A DNA stretch of 64,000 bases from Treponema sp. (GTDB lineage Bacteria > Spirochaetota > Spirochaetia > Treponematales > Breznakiellaceae). The DNA lies in assembly GCA_031276295.1 (NCBI GenBank), contig JAISNI010000052.1:17566-81565 (forward strand). The letters are read 5' to 3'. Shown in pieces: positions 26,521 to 35,463 of this stretch; the stretch's first letter is position 1, and the number at the start of each line of letters is the position of its first letter. The notes below the pieces were generated by a model. It did not search any database. It was not told the DNA's origin and saw only the letters and a program-made list of their open reading frames with translations. The position numbers and the translations under genes are program-made.

Positions 26521-27585
26521 TTACCGTATCCCGACCAGTTCCATCTCGAATACCAGAAAGCTGTTTTCGGGAATGGCGCCCCCGCCCGCGCCCCTTTCGC
26601 CGTAGGCAAGTTCCGGTGGGATAACCACAAGGCGTTTTTCACCCAGCTTCATGTCCAGAACCGTTTCTTCCCAACCGGGGATAATAAGGCCTACACCGGC
26701 CTGAAATTCCAAAGGGCCGCCCTGAATATCGGAGGAGTCAAAGACCTCGCCCGAAAGGAACATACCCTTGTAGTTCACTCGGACAATTTTCCCCCGCGCG
26801 GGTTTCGTGCCCGTCCCCTGCTTCTGAATGATATAGCGCAGGCCGGAAACTGTTTCTACCGCATTGGGGTATTTTGTCTTTATCTGGGTCAGATCGGCAT
26901 CCCGTTTTGCCTTGACGCGGTTTGACCGGGCCGCGTTTGCCCCTTTGAGGAGGGCGTCAAACGCAGCCTGATCGGTCTTAAAGGCATTTGCCATAGGGCC
27001 GTTACGGATTATCGTAATTTTTTCTATTTTATCGCCCTGCTGAATGGCATTGACCACCTTTTGACCCTCTACCACCCTGCCGAAAACCGTATGCCTGCCG
27101 TCAAGGTGGGGGGTCGCCGTATGGGTTATGAAGAACTGGCTGCCGTTGGTTCCCGGCCCCGCGTTGGCCATAGACAGTATGCCTGCCCGGTCGTGCTTGA
27201 GGGTATAGTCAATCTCATCGGGGAAGCCGTACCCCGGACCGCCCGTACCGTTACCAAGCGGATCGCCGCCCTGGATCATAAAGCCGGCGATAACACGGTG
27301 AAATTTCAGGCCGTCGTAGAAGGGTTTACCGCCGGTTACGGCCATTTTCCCTTCGGCAAGGGCTACGAAATTACAAACGGTAAGGGGCGCCTTCTGGTAT
27401 TCAAGACGGAGCACGATATCGCCGCGGGATGTCGCTATCCAGGCGAAGAGTCCGTCCCCCAAGGCCGCATCATTCGGAGCGGGAAAAGCCGTATTGGCTA
27501 TAAGAAACAGCAAAAAAACGGCTATACCGGCCCATCGAGGCTGTTTACCCGAAAAAAAATTCCTGCAATATTTATGGATATTCAT
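26521..27585 (-). CDS. Dual peptidyl-prolyl isomerase: cyclophilin-FKBP fusion (CFBP type)
   Basis: After an N-terminal signal-like segment ([12 protein letters not shown]) comes a cyclophilin domain at about 45-200 ([41 protein letters not shown]) and a C-terminal FKBP domain at about 255-354 ([41 protein letters not shown]). It should fold exported proteins in the periplasm or as a membrane-anchored protein. Cyclophilin-FKBP fusions in this order are known from Treponema denticola. ATG 27585 was chosen; ATG 27600 is possible and neither has a strong ribosome site. Confidence 0.93.
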   Translation of the reverse strand: MNIHKYCRNFFSGKQPRWAGIAVFLLFLIANTAFPAPNDAALGDGLFAWIATSRGDIVLRLEYQKAPLTVCNFVALAEGKMAVTGGKPFYDGLKFHRVIAGFMIQGGDPLGNGTGGPGYGFPDEIDYTLKHDRAGILSMANAGPGTNGSQFFITHTATPHLDGRHTVFGRVVEGQKVVNAIQQGDKIEKITIIRNGPMANAFKTDQAAFDALLKGANAARSNRVKAKRDADLTQIKTKYPNAVETVSGLRYIIQKQGTGTKPARGKIVRVNYKGMFLSGEVFDSSDIQGGPLEFQAGVGLIIPGWEETVLDMKLGEKRLVVIPPELAYGERGAGGGAIPENSFLVFEMELVGIR

Positions 27586-27804
27586 ACCATATAATATCAT
27601 AAAAAGATGAAAAAGTTACAAGAAGTTTAGAATTATACGGGCCTGTTTATTGGCCGATACTGGGTATATGTAAGTAGTGTCTTATCGGTAATGGAGATAC
27701 ATTATTAGTCAAAACTGCGGATCCGCGGCTCCCTTAAAAAGTATACCGGTTCGTTTGAGGTAAATATTGATACTATACCGGTATGATTGTATGATTGATT
27801 TATT

Positions 27805-29442
27805 ATGAATATAAATGAAATTCGAGAAGAACTGTTCCGCCGGGACTATCCTGCCTTGCGGCCCAATTCGGATCCTGATATCGAACGATACTGCTACCTC
27901 CGTACCTCGGGTTTCCCCAGAGAAGCCCTTAACCTTTACGAATCCCGGTTAAGGCCCCGCTATCCCAACGATGAATTCCGTACAGCCTTGCTGCGTACCT
28001 ACCGCAACAGGGACCCTGTCTTTTTACAGCTTTTGTCCGCCGCATACCGGCGGCTGGCTGAAATTTCTTTGGATAGAACCAGGAAGATCATAGATTTTAT
28101 TGCAAAAAAGATCGAAACCTATAACCCCAAGGATGTGTATTCAACCTTAAAAACGGTGGAGGATATTTTAAAGGTACTCCCCCAGGAGAGATACGCCGCA
28201 ATGTCGGGGATAGACCGATACTACGAATACGCGCGCGCGCTGAAGTTCCAGGTCAAACTTACCGGCAAAGCCGCCAACCTGGTACACGCCTATCTTGATC
28301 AGTCCCTCGGTGTGATTGGGAACGAACTGCGCCGCCGCGAGAATAAAAAACGGCAGGAAGCCGAGCGTGAACGGCAACGCCGCCTCATGGAGGACTGGAA
28401 TGATTATGAATGGCAAAAAAAACACGGCATCCAGGCGGAATCGATTCCGTTTCTGGATATGTCTTCGATTGTTTTTTCGCCCCAGGACCTTGCCCGCATT
28501 GAAATTCCCTCCACTTTTACCCGCCTTGAAGATAAGACGCTTGCCTACTGCCTGAAGTACTGGCATCTTGTCCATGACGACGCATTTGAACGGGTACTCT
28601 ACCTCTATTCAAAGAAGTACGGCGTCAAAAATTATGACGCTTATAAAATTATCCGCGTAGGCCGATTCAGGAATATGCGGGATGACGAGATACTTACCCA
28701 GGTTATGTCGTCCCTGATGACCGGCTACTATTATTCCGTTCAGGGGGATAGATACCTCCAGCAGCAGTGGAATGTCATGAAGGGCTATCTCAGCAAGCCT
28801 TCCACCGCCGTAACGGCGGGAATGCCCAGGCAAAAAAAGGTAAAACAGGACAAAAAAGCCGCCGATGTAAAGAGTAAACCGAAAAAGGCGGAACAGGGCA
28901 GAAAAATTACCGTTCCTTCCAAAACAGATGCGGGCCGTACCGCCAAGAAAGTACGGCAGCCTGTTCATACCGCTTTACCCCGAAAACGGGGAAAACCTGC
29001 CGCGATCCCCGCGGCGCCGACGATCAGGGGAGAGATTCCTTTGCAGGCACAGGACAAGAAAAACAAGGCGGGGCCCCTGCCGGCGGAAAAAGGAGGAAGC
29101 ATCTATACCATAAAAACCCATCTTCCAAAACCGGAGATAAAGGCCGGAGGCTCCGTCGCAGACCGGCTCCGCGAGCTATCAGGGCGTTCCTACGATATTT
29201 ACCAGGATCGCTTCCTTGCCAACGCGCTCTCCGCCATCCGCAAAGTATTGGGCGCCAAAAAGGGGATTTTCTTTACCCTGCCGGAACGGGTTGAAACGCT
29301 TATCTTTACGTTTTTTAAAGAACACTATTCGGACCCCTATATGAACTGGGCCGAGAGCAGGGAAAGGGCAGAAGCAGCCTCATTGGGGTTTGACATTCCC
29401 TCCCTGGACCCCATTATCAGGGAATGTTTCAGGAAGCTGTAG
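27805..29442 (+). CDS. Conserved-looking hypothetical protein with low-complexity linker
   Basis: Family not recognised. The 545-residue protein has an alpha-helical N-terminal half (about 1-340, many Arg, Tyr and Leu, TPR-like spacing), a Lys/Pro/Ala-rich disordered linker (about 335-440), and a compact helical C-terminal domain (about 450-545, with GIFFTLPERVETLIFTFF). No signal or membrane segment. It stands alone between divergent and convergent genes. A spirochaete-specific structural or regulatory protein is possible but unsupported. Confidence 0.7.
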   Translation: MNINEIREELFRRDYPALRPNSDPDIERYCYLRTSGFPREALNLYESRLRPRYPNDEFRTALLRTYRNRDPVFLQLLSAAYRRLAEISLDRTRKIIDFIAKKIETYNPKDVYSTLKTVEDILKVLPQERYAAMSGIDRYYEYARALKFQVKLTGKAANLVHAYLDQSLGVIGNELRRRENKKRQEAERERQRRLMEDWNDYEWQKKHGIQAESIPFLDMSSIVFSPQDLARIEIPSTFTRLEDKTLAYCLKYWHLVHDDAFERVLYLYSKKYGVKNYDAYKIIRVGRFRNMRDDEILTQVMSSLMTGYYYSVQGDRYLQQQWNVMKGYLSKPSTAVTAGMPRQKKVKQDKKAADVKSKPKKAEQGRKITVPSKTDAGRTAKKVRQPVHTALPRKRGKPAAIPAAPTIRGEIPLQAQDKKNKAGPLPAEKGGSIYTIKTHLPKPEIKAGGSVADRLRELSGRSYDIYQDRFLANALSAIRKVLGAKKGIFFTLPERVETLIFTFFKEHYSDPYMNWAESRERAEAASLGFDIPSLDPIIRECFRKL

Positions 29443-29511
29443 CGAACTAACCCCGCATCTAAAAAGCGATGCCTCCTGTTTTAAGCGCCGCGTTATTGAG
29501 CCGGAGCAGAA

Positions 29512-29534
29512 CTTCGGGATAGTAAACCCCGAAG
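29512..29534. terminator. Weak hairpin between the hypothetical gene and recR
   Basis: CTTCGGG (29512-29518) pairs with CCCGAAG (29528-29534) between two convergent genes. No T run, so the terminator call is tentative. Nothing else is seen in 29443-29645. Confidence 0.35.
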
Positions 29535-29645
29535 CGCGAATAAAACCGCGTAAATGTTTTCATCCCGCTACGCCCTTCTTCAGGGAACAAGTCCCCTGTA
29601 CTTTCAACGATTTTGTATAGGAAAAACAAGTTCTACCCCAAACCG

Positions 29646-30233
29646 CTACAGTTTTACCCGTCCGCGGAAGCTACGCGATAAGGTAAGGCGATCCGTGTAC
29701 TCAAGATCCCCGCCTACGGGCAGGCCCGAAGCCAGACGGCTGATTTCGACGGGGACGCCGGTAAGCATTTTTTGCAGGTAGAGGGCCGTTGTGTCCCCTT
29801 CTACGGTAGGGTTCATGGCAAGGATAAGTTCGCGTATACCCTCGCCGCGAACCCGGTCTATAAGCCGGTTTATACCGAGATCGCCGGGGCCTATGCCTTC
29901 CAGTGGGGCAATAAGGCCGCCCAATACGAAAAAAAGGCCGCGGAATTCCCTGGCTTCCTCAATGATCCTCACGTCCTGGGCTTTTTCTACCACGCAGATA
30001 AGACTCCGATCGCGGTCCGGATCGGTGCAGATGGGACAGGGGTCGGTTTCGGTATAGTTGCCGCAGAGCGAACACTGATGGATAGCGTCGCGGAGGCCGC
30101 CGAGTTCGTGTACCAGGGCCGCGGTGTAGGCGGGATCGGCATCCAGCATATAGTAGGAAAGTCGGGCGGCAGTTTTTTTGCCTATTCCCGGCAGTCGTGC
30201 AAGAAGGGCTGTAAGCCGGTCAAGGGCATTCAT
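29646..30233 (-). CDS. recR: Recombination protein RecR
   Basis: The 195-residue protein has the helix-hairpin-helix (RLPGIGKKTAARLSYY), zinc finger CSLCGNYTETDPCPIC, the Toprim domain (LICVVEKAQDV, LAMNPTVEGDTTALYL) and C-terminal ISRLASGLPVGGDLEY. It loads RecA with RecF and RecO on gapped DNA. It overlaps ebfC by 4 bases, the usual dnaX-ebfC-recR arrangement. Confidence 0.96.
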   Translation of the reverse strand: MNALDRLTALLARLPGIGKKTAARLSYYMLDADPAYTAALVHELGGLRDAIHQCSLCGNYTETDPCPICTDPDRDRSLICVVEKAQDVRIIEEAREFRGLFFVLGGLIAPLEGIGPGDLGINRLIDRVRGEGIRELILAMNPTVEGDTTALYLQKMLTGVPVEISRLASGLPVGGDLEYTDRLTLSRSFRGRVKL

Positions 30234-30544
30234 AATTTCCCCATGAGATTAGGGAATCCCCCCGCCTTACTTATTTCCTGCGTTGCCAGCACACGGGCTT
30301 TATCGTAGGCCTGACTATGGGCCGCCTTGATCAGATCCTGAAGCATATTCTTATCCTGCATATCTATCATTTCCTGGCTTATTCTCACGGCGGTAAGCTC
30401 CAGCTTCCCGTTCATGTCTACTTCGACGAGACCGCCGCCAGCCGTTCCCGTAACAACCGTATTGGCAAGCTGTTGCTGCACCGAACCCATCTCTTCCTGT
30501 AGTTTCTGGATATTTTTAAGCATATCCAAAGGATTGAAATTCAT
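30230..30544 (-). CDS. ebfC: YbaB/EbfC nucleoid-associated protein
   Basis: The 104-residue protein has the family pattern MLKNIQKLQEEMGSVQQQLA, VTGTAGGGLVEVDMNG, and helices ending in a QAYDKARVLA segment. In Borrelia, EbfC binds DNA as a nucleoid protein. It lies between dnaX and recR. Confidence 0.93.
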   Translation of the reverse strand: MNFNPLDMLKNIQKLQEEMGSVQQQLANTVVTGTAGGGLVEVDMNGKLELTAVRISQEMIDMQDKNMLQDLIKAAHSQAYDKARVLATQEISKAGGFPNLMGKL

Positions 30545-30614
30545 ATCCTCATTCCTTATCGTCCAATTTAGTGGAACGCGGGGTATACTGCCTTGCCCTG
30601 TAGGGTGAGGCAGT

Positions 30615-32120
30615 TCATTTTTCTATTAGAGTTCCGGGGAATATGCGGAGCACCCTTTCAAGTTCCGGCGCAATTCCCGGCGCGGCGGATTTGGTTAAAC
30701 CGCCGCCTTGTATCGACGGTACAAAACCGCTATCCTGTACGGCATGGGGCCGGCGATCTTCAGTCGTCAATCCGCTGTTTTCCGCACTCCGCTGAGTTGC
30801 CATGTACCGGTCAAACCCTTCTACCAGCCCCCCTGCCCCGGCCTCGGGTACGTTCCGCGCCGGCTCTTCCGGAGGCTCAGGCTGCTTTCCCCCAAGCCGC
30901 GCCGTTTCGGCATAAACCGGCTGCGGCGGATCGGCATAACCTGGAGGCGGCAAATCGGCGCCCGCCGGGGAACGGCCTTTCCCCAGGGCTTCCCTGGCTG
31001 CGGTTATTGCGTTCCGCAATTCCAGCGGGGAAACCCACTGCGTAAGGGCGCAGAGCCTGGCGATAACGAGTTCAAGCTCAAAACGCGGCGACAGGGAAAT
31101 TTTTATATCGCGGTAGAGTCTGAGAAGCATATCCAGAGCCTCCTCGATACGGACAGAGTCAAGGGATCCCACAACCTTTGCCGAGAAACGGCCGGGACTG
31201 TAACCAAGTATCGACTCGCGGGTGATGCCTGCTTTGATGAAGAGGATATTATGGTAATACTCGGCAAAGTCGATAACGAACTGTTCGATAGACACACCGT
31301 TTGAAAGTATATCCCCTGCCTGGTTAAAAGCCGCCGCCGTATCGCCTAAAATACAGGCTTCGGCCAGGCTGTTCAGCATGTCAAGACCGACAAGGCCGAG
31401 CTTCTCCCGAATCAGGGCGGAACTGATATGCCCGTCGGAAAAGGACGCCACCTGGTCAAAGAGGGTATACGCATCCCGCATACTGCCCGTCGATTCCTTG
31501 GCTATCCAGACCAGGGCTTCTTCTTCGGCGTCTATCCCCATTTCCGCGCAGGTGTCCCTCAGAATAGCGGCAATAGTTTCCAGCGCAATAAGGCGGAAAT
31601 TGAACTGCTGACAACGGCTCTTGATGGTGGCAGGCACCTTGTGCAGTTCGGTAGTGGCGAAGATAAAGACAATGTAGGGCGGCGGCTCTTCAATGGTTTT
31701 AAGGAGCGCGTTGAAGGCGTTTGTGGAGAGCATGTGCACTTCGTCGATGATGTATACCTTGTAGCGCCCCGAATTGGGAGGAAAGAGAACCTCATCCTTG
31801 ATCTGCCGGACATCGTTGACACCGGTATTGGAAGCCCCGTCTATTTCTATAACATCAAGGCCGGCCCCCCTGCTGATCTCGATACAGTTTGAGCATACCC
31901 CGCAGGGAATTGCGGTGGGCCCCTTTTCACAGTTAAGGGAACGAGCGAGAATACGGGCGGCGCTGGTTTTGCCGCAGCCGCGGGGACCTGAAAAAAGGTA
32001 GGCATGGGCTATACGCCCGGTTTCCAGGGAATTTTTCAACGTAGCCGCAACGAATTCCTGTCCTGCCAGTTCATCAAAGGTTTTTGGACGCCGCCTTGTA
32101 GCGGTAACTTCATAGGCCAT
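30615..32120 (-). CDS. dnaX: DNA polymerase III, gamma/tau subunit
   Basis: The clamp-loader ATPase, 501 residues: Walker A SGPRGCGKTSAA near 45, zinc motif CGVCSNC, Walker B VYIIDEVHML, sensor region FIFATTELHKVPATIKSRC. The C-terminal part after about residue 370 is Pro/Gly/Ala-rich and short, with no clear tau domain, so it resembles a gamma-length protein. Start ATG 32120 (MAYEVTATRRRPK) matches the family start; in-frame upstream codons to 32246 run into the SRP RNA gene. Confidence 0.95.
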   Translation of the reverse strand: MAYEVTATRRRPKTFDELAGQEFVAATLKNSLETGRIAHAYLFSGPRGCGKTSAARILARSLNCEKGPTAIPCGVCSNCIEISRGAGLDVIEIDGASNTGVNDVRQIKDEVLFPPNSGRYKVYIIDEVHMLSTNAFNALLKTIEEPPPYIVFIFATTELHKVPATIKSRCQQFNFRLIALETIAAILRDTCAEMGIDAEEEALVWIAKESTGSMRDAYTLFDQVASFSDGHISSALIREKLGLVGLDMLNSLAEACILGDTAAAFNQAGDILSNGVSIEQFVIDFAEYYHNILFIKAGITRESILGYSPGRFSAKVVGSLDSVRIEEALDMLLRLYRDIKISLSPRFELELVIARLCALTQWVSPLELRNAITAAREALGKGRSPAGADLPPPGYADPPQPVYAETARLGGKQPEPPEEPARNVPEAGAGGLVEGFDRYMATQRSAENSGLTTEDRRPHAVQDSGFVPSIQGGGLTKSAAPGIAPELERVLRIFPGTLIEK

Positions 32121-32155
32121 AATCGTAATATACACCCTAGCGTAAACAAAAAAAA

Positions 32156-32258
32156 CCCCGTAACCAGAGAATTCACGGCGCAGCAACCAACCGCTTACCG
32201 TTGCTTCCTTCCGGACCTGGCGGGGTTGGGCGGCGGTTACTCGCATGGTTCCTGGCTA
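32156..32258 (-). ncRNA. ffs: Bacterial SRP RNA (4.5S type)
   Basis: The minus strand contains CAGGTCCGGAAGGAAGCA, the universal SRP tetraloop hairpin with GGAA, at about 32203-32219. The ends pair in part (GCCAG with CTGGT), and a run of eight or more T follows as terminator near 32147-32155. Boundaries are approximate to about 5 bases. It lies just upstream of dnaX, as in many bacteria. Confidence 0.9.
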
Positions 32259-32416
32259 CAGGGATATAAATACCATACAATACTTGTAAAAAATGATCAA
32301 TACGGAATGCGCGCCGCCTCATAATTATTCCAGCCGAAAAGGGGCGGCTGCCCGGTAACATACCCCGCCTGTGGGAGTTGTAAAAAAACAATTTTAGTTA
32401 TATTCTCCATTCTAAC

Positions 32417-33229
32417 ATGGAACAGGAATTGATAAATACGATTGTTCTTCTTTTAAAAGAAGAACTTACCAAACTGCATCTACACTGGAAGCAGGAAGCA
32501 GGCGATCTCTTTGAAATTTACGCACGGGAGTATCTGCTGAACCTGCCGGAAGAAATCGACAGGGATACGATGGTAAAGGAAATGGCCGGGGCTATACGGA
32601 ACAGGCAGATAGAAAGGTTGAGCCGTACCGATGCCCTTTCATCCCTGAATTTAGGGGAGATCCTGCAAGAGGATATTCTCTTTCAGGATAGTCCCCGTTC
32701 AACAGAAGATATTCTTGATGAACTTGAGAATCTGGAGGGGCTTTCCCGGGTAAAGCACCGTATCCGCAACATAGCCCAGGCAATAGAAATGCAGAAATTC
32801 CGCGAGAAGCGGGGCTCAACGGAGCCGCTTGCGCTTCACCTTATCCTTAAAGGAGCTTCCCCTGAAAAAAGAATGCTTACGGTACGCCTTTTGGGGGAAC
32901 TTTTCTTCTCTATGGGCTATCTCTCCAGGACAGGTTTTACGGAGTTCCCTCCCGCGGCCTCTGAAACATCCGCCGCCGGAGACCCCGCGCCGGGTTCAGG
33001 GGAAGCGTTGAACCGCAGGCCGGGAGGTATACTCCTCGTTGATGCGGATACGATACTGCGCGGGGATACGGCTTCCCTCTCCGGGGAACTTACCGAACAG
33101 GCTTCAGCCGCCGGGGGAAAACTAACGATGATCCTCTACGGGGAAGAGATGTCCATAGAGAAACTACTTGGAATAAGCCCCGTTTTAAAGAAATGTTTCG
33201 CCTTTACCCTGGATTTTGATCCGCATTGA
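32417..33229 (+). CDS. Degenerate CbbX/SpoVK-like AAA+ domain protein (probable pseudo-ATPase)
   Basis: The 270-residue protein follows the CbbX/SpoVK layout: LDELENLEGLSRVKHRIRNI corresponds to the family's helical start, LILKGASPEKRMLTVRLLGE to the Walker A region, GGILLVDADTI to Walker B, and GEEMSIEKLLGISPVLKKCF to the family's late GY..M..LL..NPGL..RF segment. The Walker A lysine/threonine pair and the Walker B glutamate are missing, so ATP hydrolysis is unlikely. The first 95 residues are a helical N-terminal extension. It starts 160 bases from the SRP RNA and faces the TPR gene. Family assignment rests on segment order and is moderately sure. Confidence 0.6.
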   Translation: MEQELINTIVLLLKEELTKLHLHWKQEAGDLFEIYAREYLLNLPEEIDRDTMVKEMAGAIRNRQIERLSRTDALSSLNLGEILQEDILFQDSPRSTEDILDELENLEGLSRVKHRIRNIAQAIEMQKFREKRGSTEPLALHLILKGASPEKRMLTVRLLGELFFSMGYLSRTGFTEFPPAASETSAAGDPAPGSGEALNRRPGGILLVDADTILRGDTASLSGELTEQASAAGGKLTMILYGEEMSIEKLLGISPVLKKCFAFTLDFDPH

Positions 33230-33256
33230 GGCATTTGACCACCGCGGATCCGGACT

Positions 33257-34504
33257 TCAGCCTCTGGTTTCCAGATAGGATCGCGCGACGGGATCGTCGG
33301 GGGCAAGTTCCAGGACGGTACGGAAAAAACCCGCGGCCTCGTCGTCATCGCCGTTTTTCAGGGCCAGGACTCCCAGGTTGGAGATGATCTTGACGCTATC
33401 GGGGTCTTTCCAGAGGGCCTTTTCCAGTTCACGGCGGGCATTTTTCAGATCGCCGCCTTCCATCAGACAGATGGCAAGTTCATTCAGGGTATCGCTGTTA
33501 TCGGCCCCCAACTCAAGGGCCTTACGGAAGGCCGCCGCACCGTCCTCCCAGCGACCCAGCCTGCGTAGCGCCCAGCCCAGGAGGAACCACGCATTCCAGA
33601 CCGTACTTTGGATCGTGAGGAATTCCCGAATCTTAAGGAGGCCCTCCTGTTCCCTTCCCATACGGATGCAATCGTAGGCTTCTTTAAAAAGGGCGTCATC
33701 CAGGCCGGATTTGCTTATCTCCCCTATCGCGGCCTCCGCTTCCGCTTTTCTTTCGGTATCATTGGACAAGGAGACAAACGAGGTAAAACATTCCCTGGCC
33801 CTTGCAAAATTCCGGCGGTACATAAAGAACTTACCCGCGTTAAAAAATGCAAGATCAAAGGGAGTATCCGCCTTGAGAAGGTCCTCCCAGGCTGTCTGAG
33901 CAAGCTCGAACCGGCTTTCGGCATCAGCTTCCCGCCCGGACGATTCCAGGGCCTTAGCCTGATTTTCAAGGATCACGGCGCGGTTAAAGCGCGGAAACGG
34001 GGATTCGGGGAAGAGTCCCGCAAGGGCGCTGCATATCTCCAGTGCCAAGTCATACTCGCCGTTCTCCGCTTTCAGGATAGCGGCGTCGGTAAACTCCCGG
34101 TCTATGTTCGGCTTGAGGGCAAGGACAAAACGGCGGTAATACTCTATATCCCCCCAATTCAGCTTTCTTTTGTTCCCCGTCCCGGCGCCTTCAAGGCTGA
34201 ATTCCAGATCAAGGGGAGGATCGCAGATAACCCGAATCATACCCGAAAGTATTTGCTCGGACGAGAGGGTTTCCGCTTTCAGCATAGTTTTACCAGCGGG
34301 CAGTTCTACCGGAATAGGAATAGAGGGATCGAGGGAAAAATCTTCCACCGGAGGTTTTTCCGCCGCATCTTCAGGACCGCCCCCGCCGTGAACATGGGAA
34401 CGGCCCGCATGGGAACGGCGGCGCTTCTTCCAAAAGCTATCCAGACGATCCTTCAGAGCCCCGGATAGCGCGATATAGACAATACGGTTTGGTTCGTCAA
34501 TCAT
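33257..34504 (-). CDS. TPR-repeat protein
   Basis: The 415-residue soluble protein has a His/Gly-rich segment (about 30-60), a non-repeat domain, then tandem tetratricopeptide repeats from about 150 to the end (for example WNAWFLLGWALRRLGRWEDG, NELAICLMEGGDLKNAR). TPRs form protein-binding superhelices. It is 14 bases downstream of the PilZ gene on the same strand and is probably co-transcribed with it. Function unknown. Confidence 0.85.
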   Translation of the reverse strand: MIDEPNRIVYIALSGALKDRLDSFWKKRRRSHAGRSHVHGGGGPEDAAEKPPVEDFSLDPSIPIPVELPAGKTMLKAETLSSEQILSGMIRVICDPPLDLEFSLEGAGTGNKRKLNWGDIEYYRRFVLALKPNIDREFTDAAILKAENGEYDLALEICSALAGLFPESPFPRFNRAVILENQAKALESSGREADAESRFELAQTAWEDLLKADTPFDLAFFNAGKFFMYRRNFARARECFTSFVSLSNDTERKAEAEAAIGEISKSGLDDALFKEAYDCIRMGREQEGLLKIREFLTIQSTVWNAWFLLGWALRRLGRWEDGAAAFRKALELGADNSDTLNELAICLMEGGDLKNARRELEKALWKDPDSVKIISNLGVLALKNGDDDEAAGFFRTVLELAPDDPVARSYLETRG

Positions 34505-34518
34505 ATTATCTCCGGAAA

Positions 34519-35463
34519 TCAGATGCCGGATACAGAGCTTACACCGGAACCGTCTTCAGGCTGAATATCCAATCGTGCCGAACTTAAATAATCGTTGATG
34601 CGTATCTTATACCCCATAGGGATCGAAGCCTCGTCAAAATCTATGGCAAGGGCTACCAGTTCCTTTCGGCCTTCAACGCTTTCAGCGCGGACAAACTTAC
34701 CTTTAACAAGGAAACTCTTCCTCGGTTCTTCAAAATCGAAGCGCATACTGACTTCCTTGTTCAGAAGAAATTTTGAAACCCCCATCATAATGAGCTTTGC
34801 CCCTGAAAACGATATATCCCGCAGTATACAGCGCCGGGGCACTCCCTGAATAAAAACCGCACATTCCTTGGACAGAAGGTTAAGACGGCGCAGGGAATCG
34901 GACGTAATTAAAATCCGTTCGGACCGCCGTTTTGCCGAATTTACATTGGCGTCAAGAAGCCGCCCCATAATCTCAATGAGATCATCCGGCGGTCTCTGGG
35001 TAAACTGGAGGGTAAAAAGGGCTACCTCTTCAGACCCCCCATAAGGATTGTAACCCATGATACGCGCCGATACAAAAAAAGTAACCGGATTTCCCGTGTC
35101 AGGGTTCATAAAACTTAAACGCAGACTTATGGAGTTATTTGCATCTTTAAGTTTCTGAATTAACCCCGATTTGGTATTTGCAACTATCTTTGCACCTTGA
35201 AAAGAAGCAGAGTACAGCACACAGGGCCAAAAATCACCTATACATTTAATGTATACCTGCTGAGTAATGAGCCCGGTAACCTGAATTATTTCCTTGGTAA
35301 AGGTAACTTCAATTCCCTTATAGCGCTCATAGTAAGTATTTATTTTCTGACTGGTTAAAATCCCCATTATACATAATATAAGAAGGATATCCATGAAGAT
35401 CAAGACAATAAAATCAAATCTCTCCTGTTTACCGACAAGCTCCCGGGTATCTTCATCTTTCAA
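34519..35463 (-). CDS. Membrane protein with PilZ c-di-GMP-binding domain
   Basis: A membrane segment (FIVLIFMDILLILCIMGIL) near the N-terminus is followed by a flagellar-brake/YcgR-like N-terminal domain and a PilZ domain at about 195-305 with both ligand motifs: RRSER (RxxxR) and DISFSG (DxSxxG). It should sense cyclic di-GMP. TTG 35463 is preferred: it overlaps the histidine-kinase stop (TTGA), giving 314 residues. ATG 35526 or 35559 would overlap the kinase by 67-100 bases, so the start is uncertain. Linkage to a two-component system suggests joint control of surface or motility behaviour (inference). Confidence 0.82.
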   Translation of the reverse strand: MKDEDTRELVGKQERFDFIVLIFMDILLILCIMGILTSQKINTYYERYKGIEVTFTKEIIQVTGLITQQVYIKCIGDFWPCVLYSASFQGAKIVANTKSGLIQKLKDANNSISLRLSFMNPDTGNPVTFFVSARIMGYNPYGGSEEVALFTLQFTQRPPDDLIEIMGRLLDANVNSAKRRSERILITSDSLRRLNLLSKECAVFIQGVPRRCILRDISFSGAKLIMMGVSKFLLNKEVSMRFDFEEPRKSFLVKGKFVRAESVEGRKELVALAIDFDEASIPMGYKIRINDYLSSARLDIQPEDGSGVSSVSGI

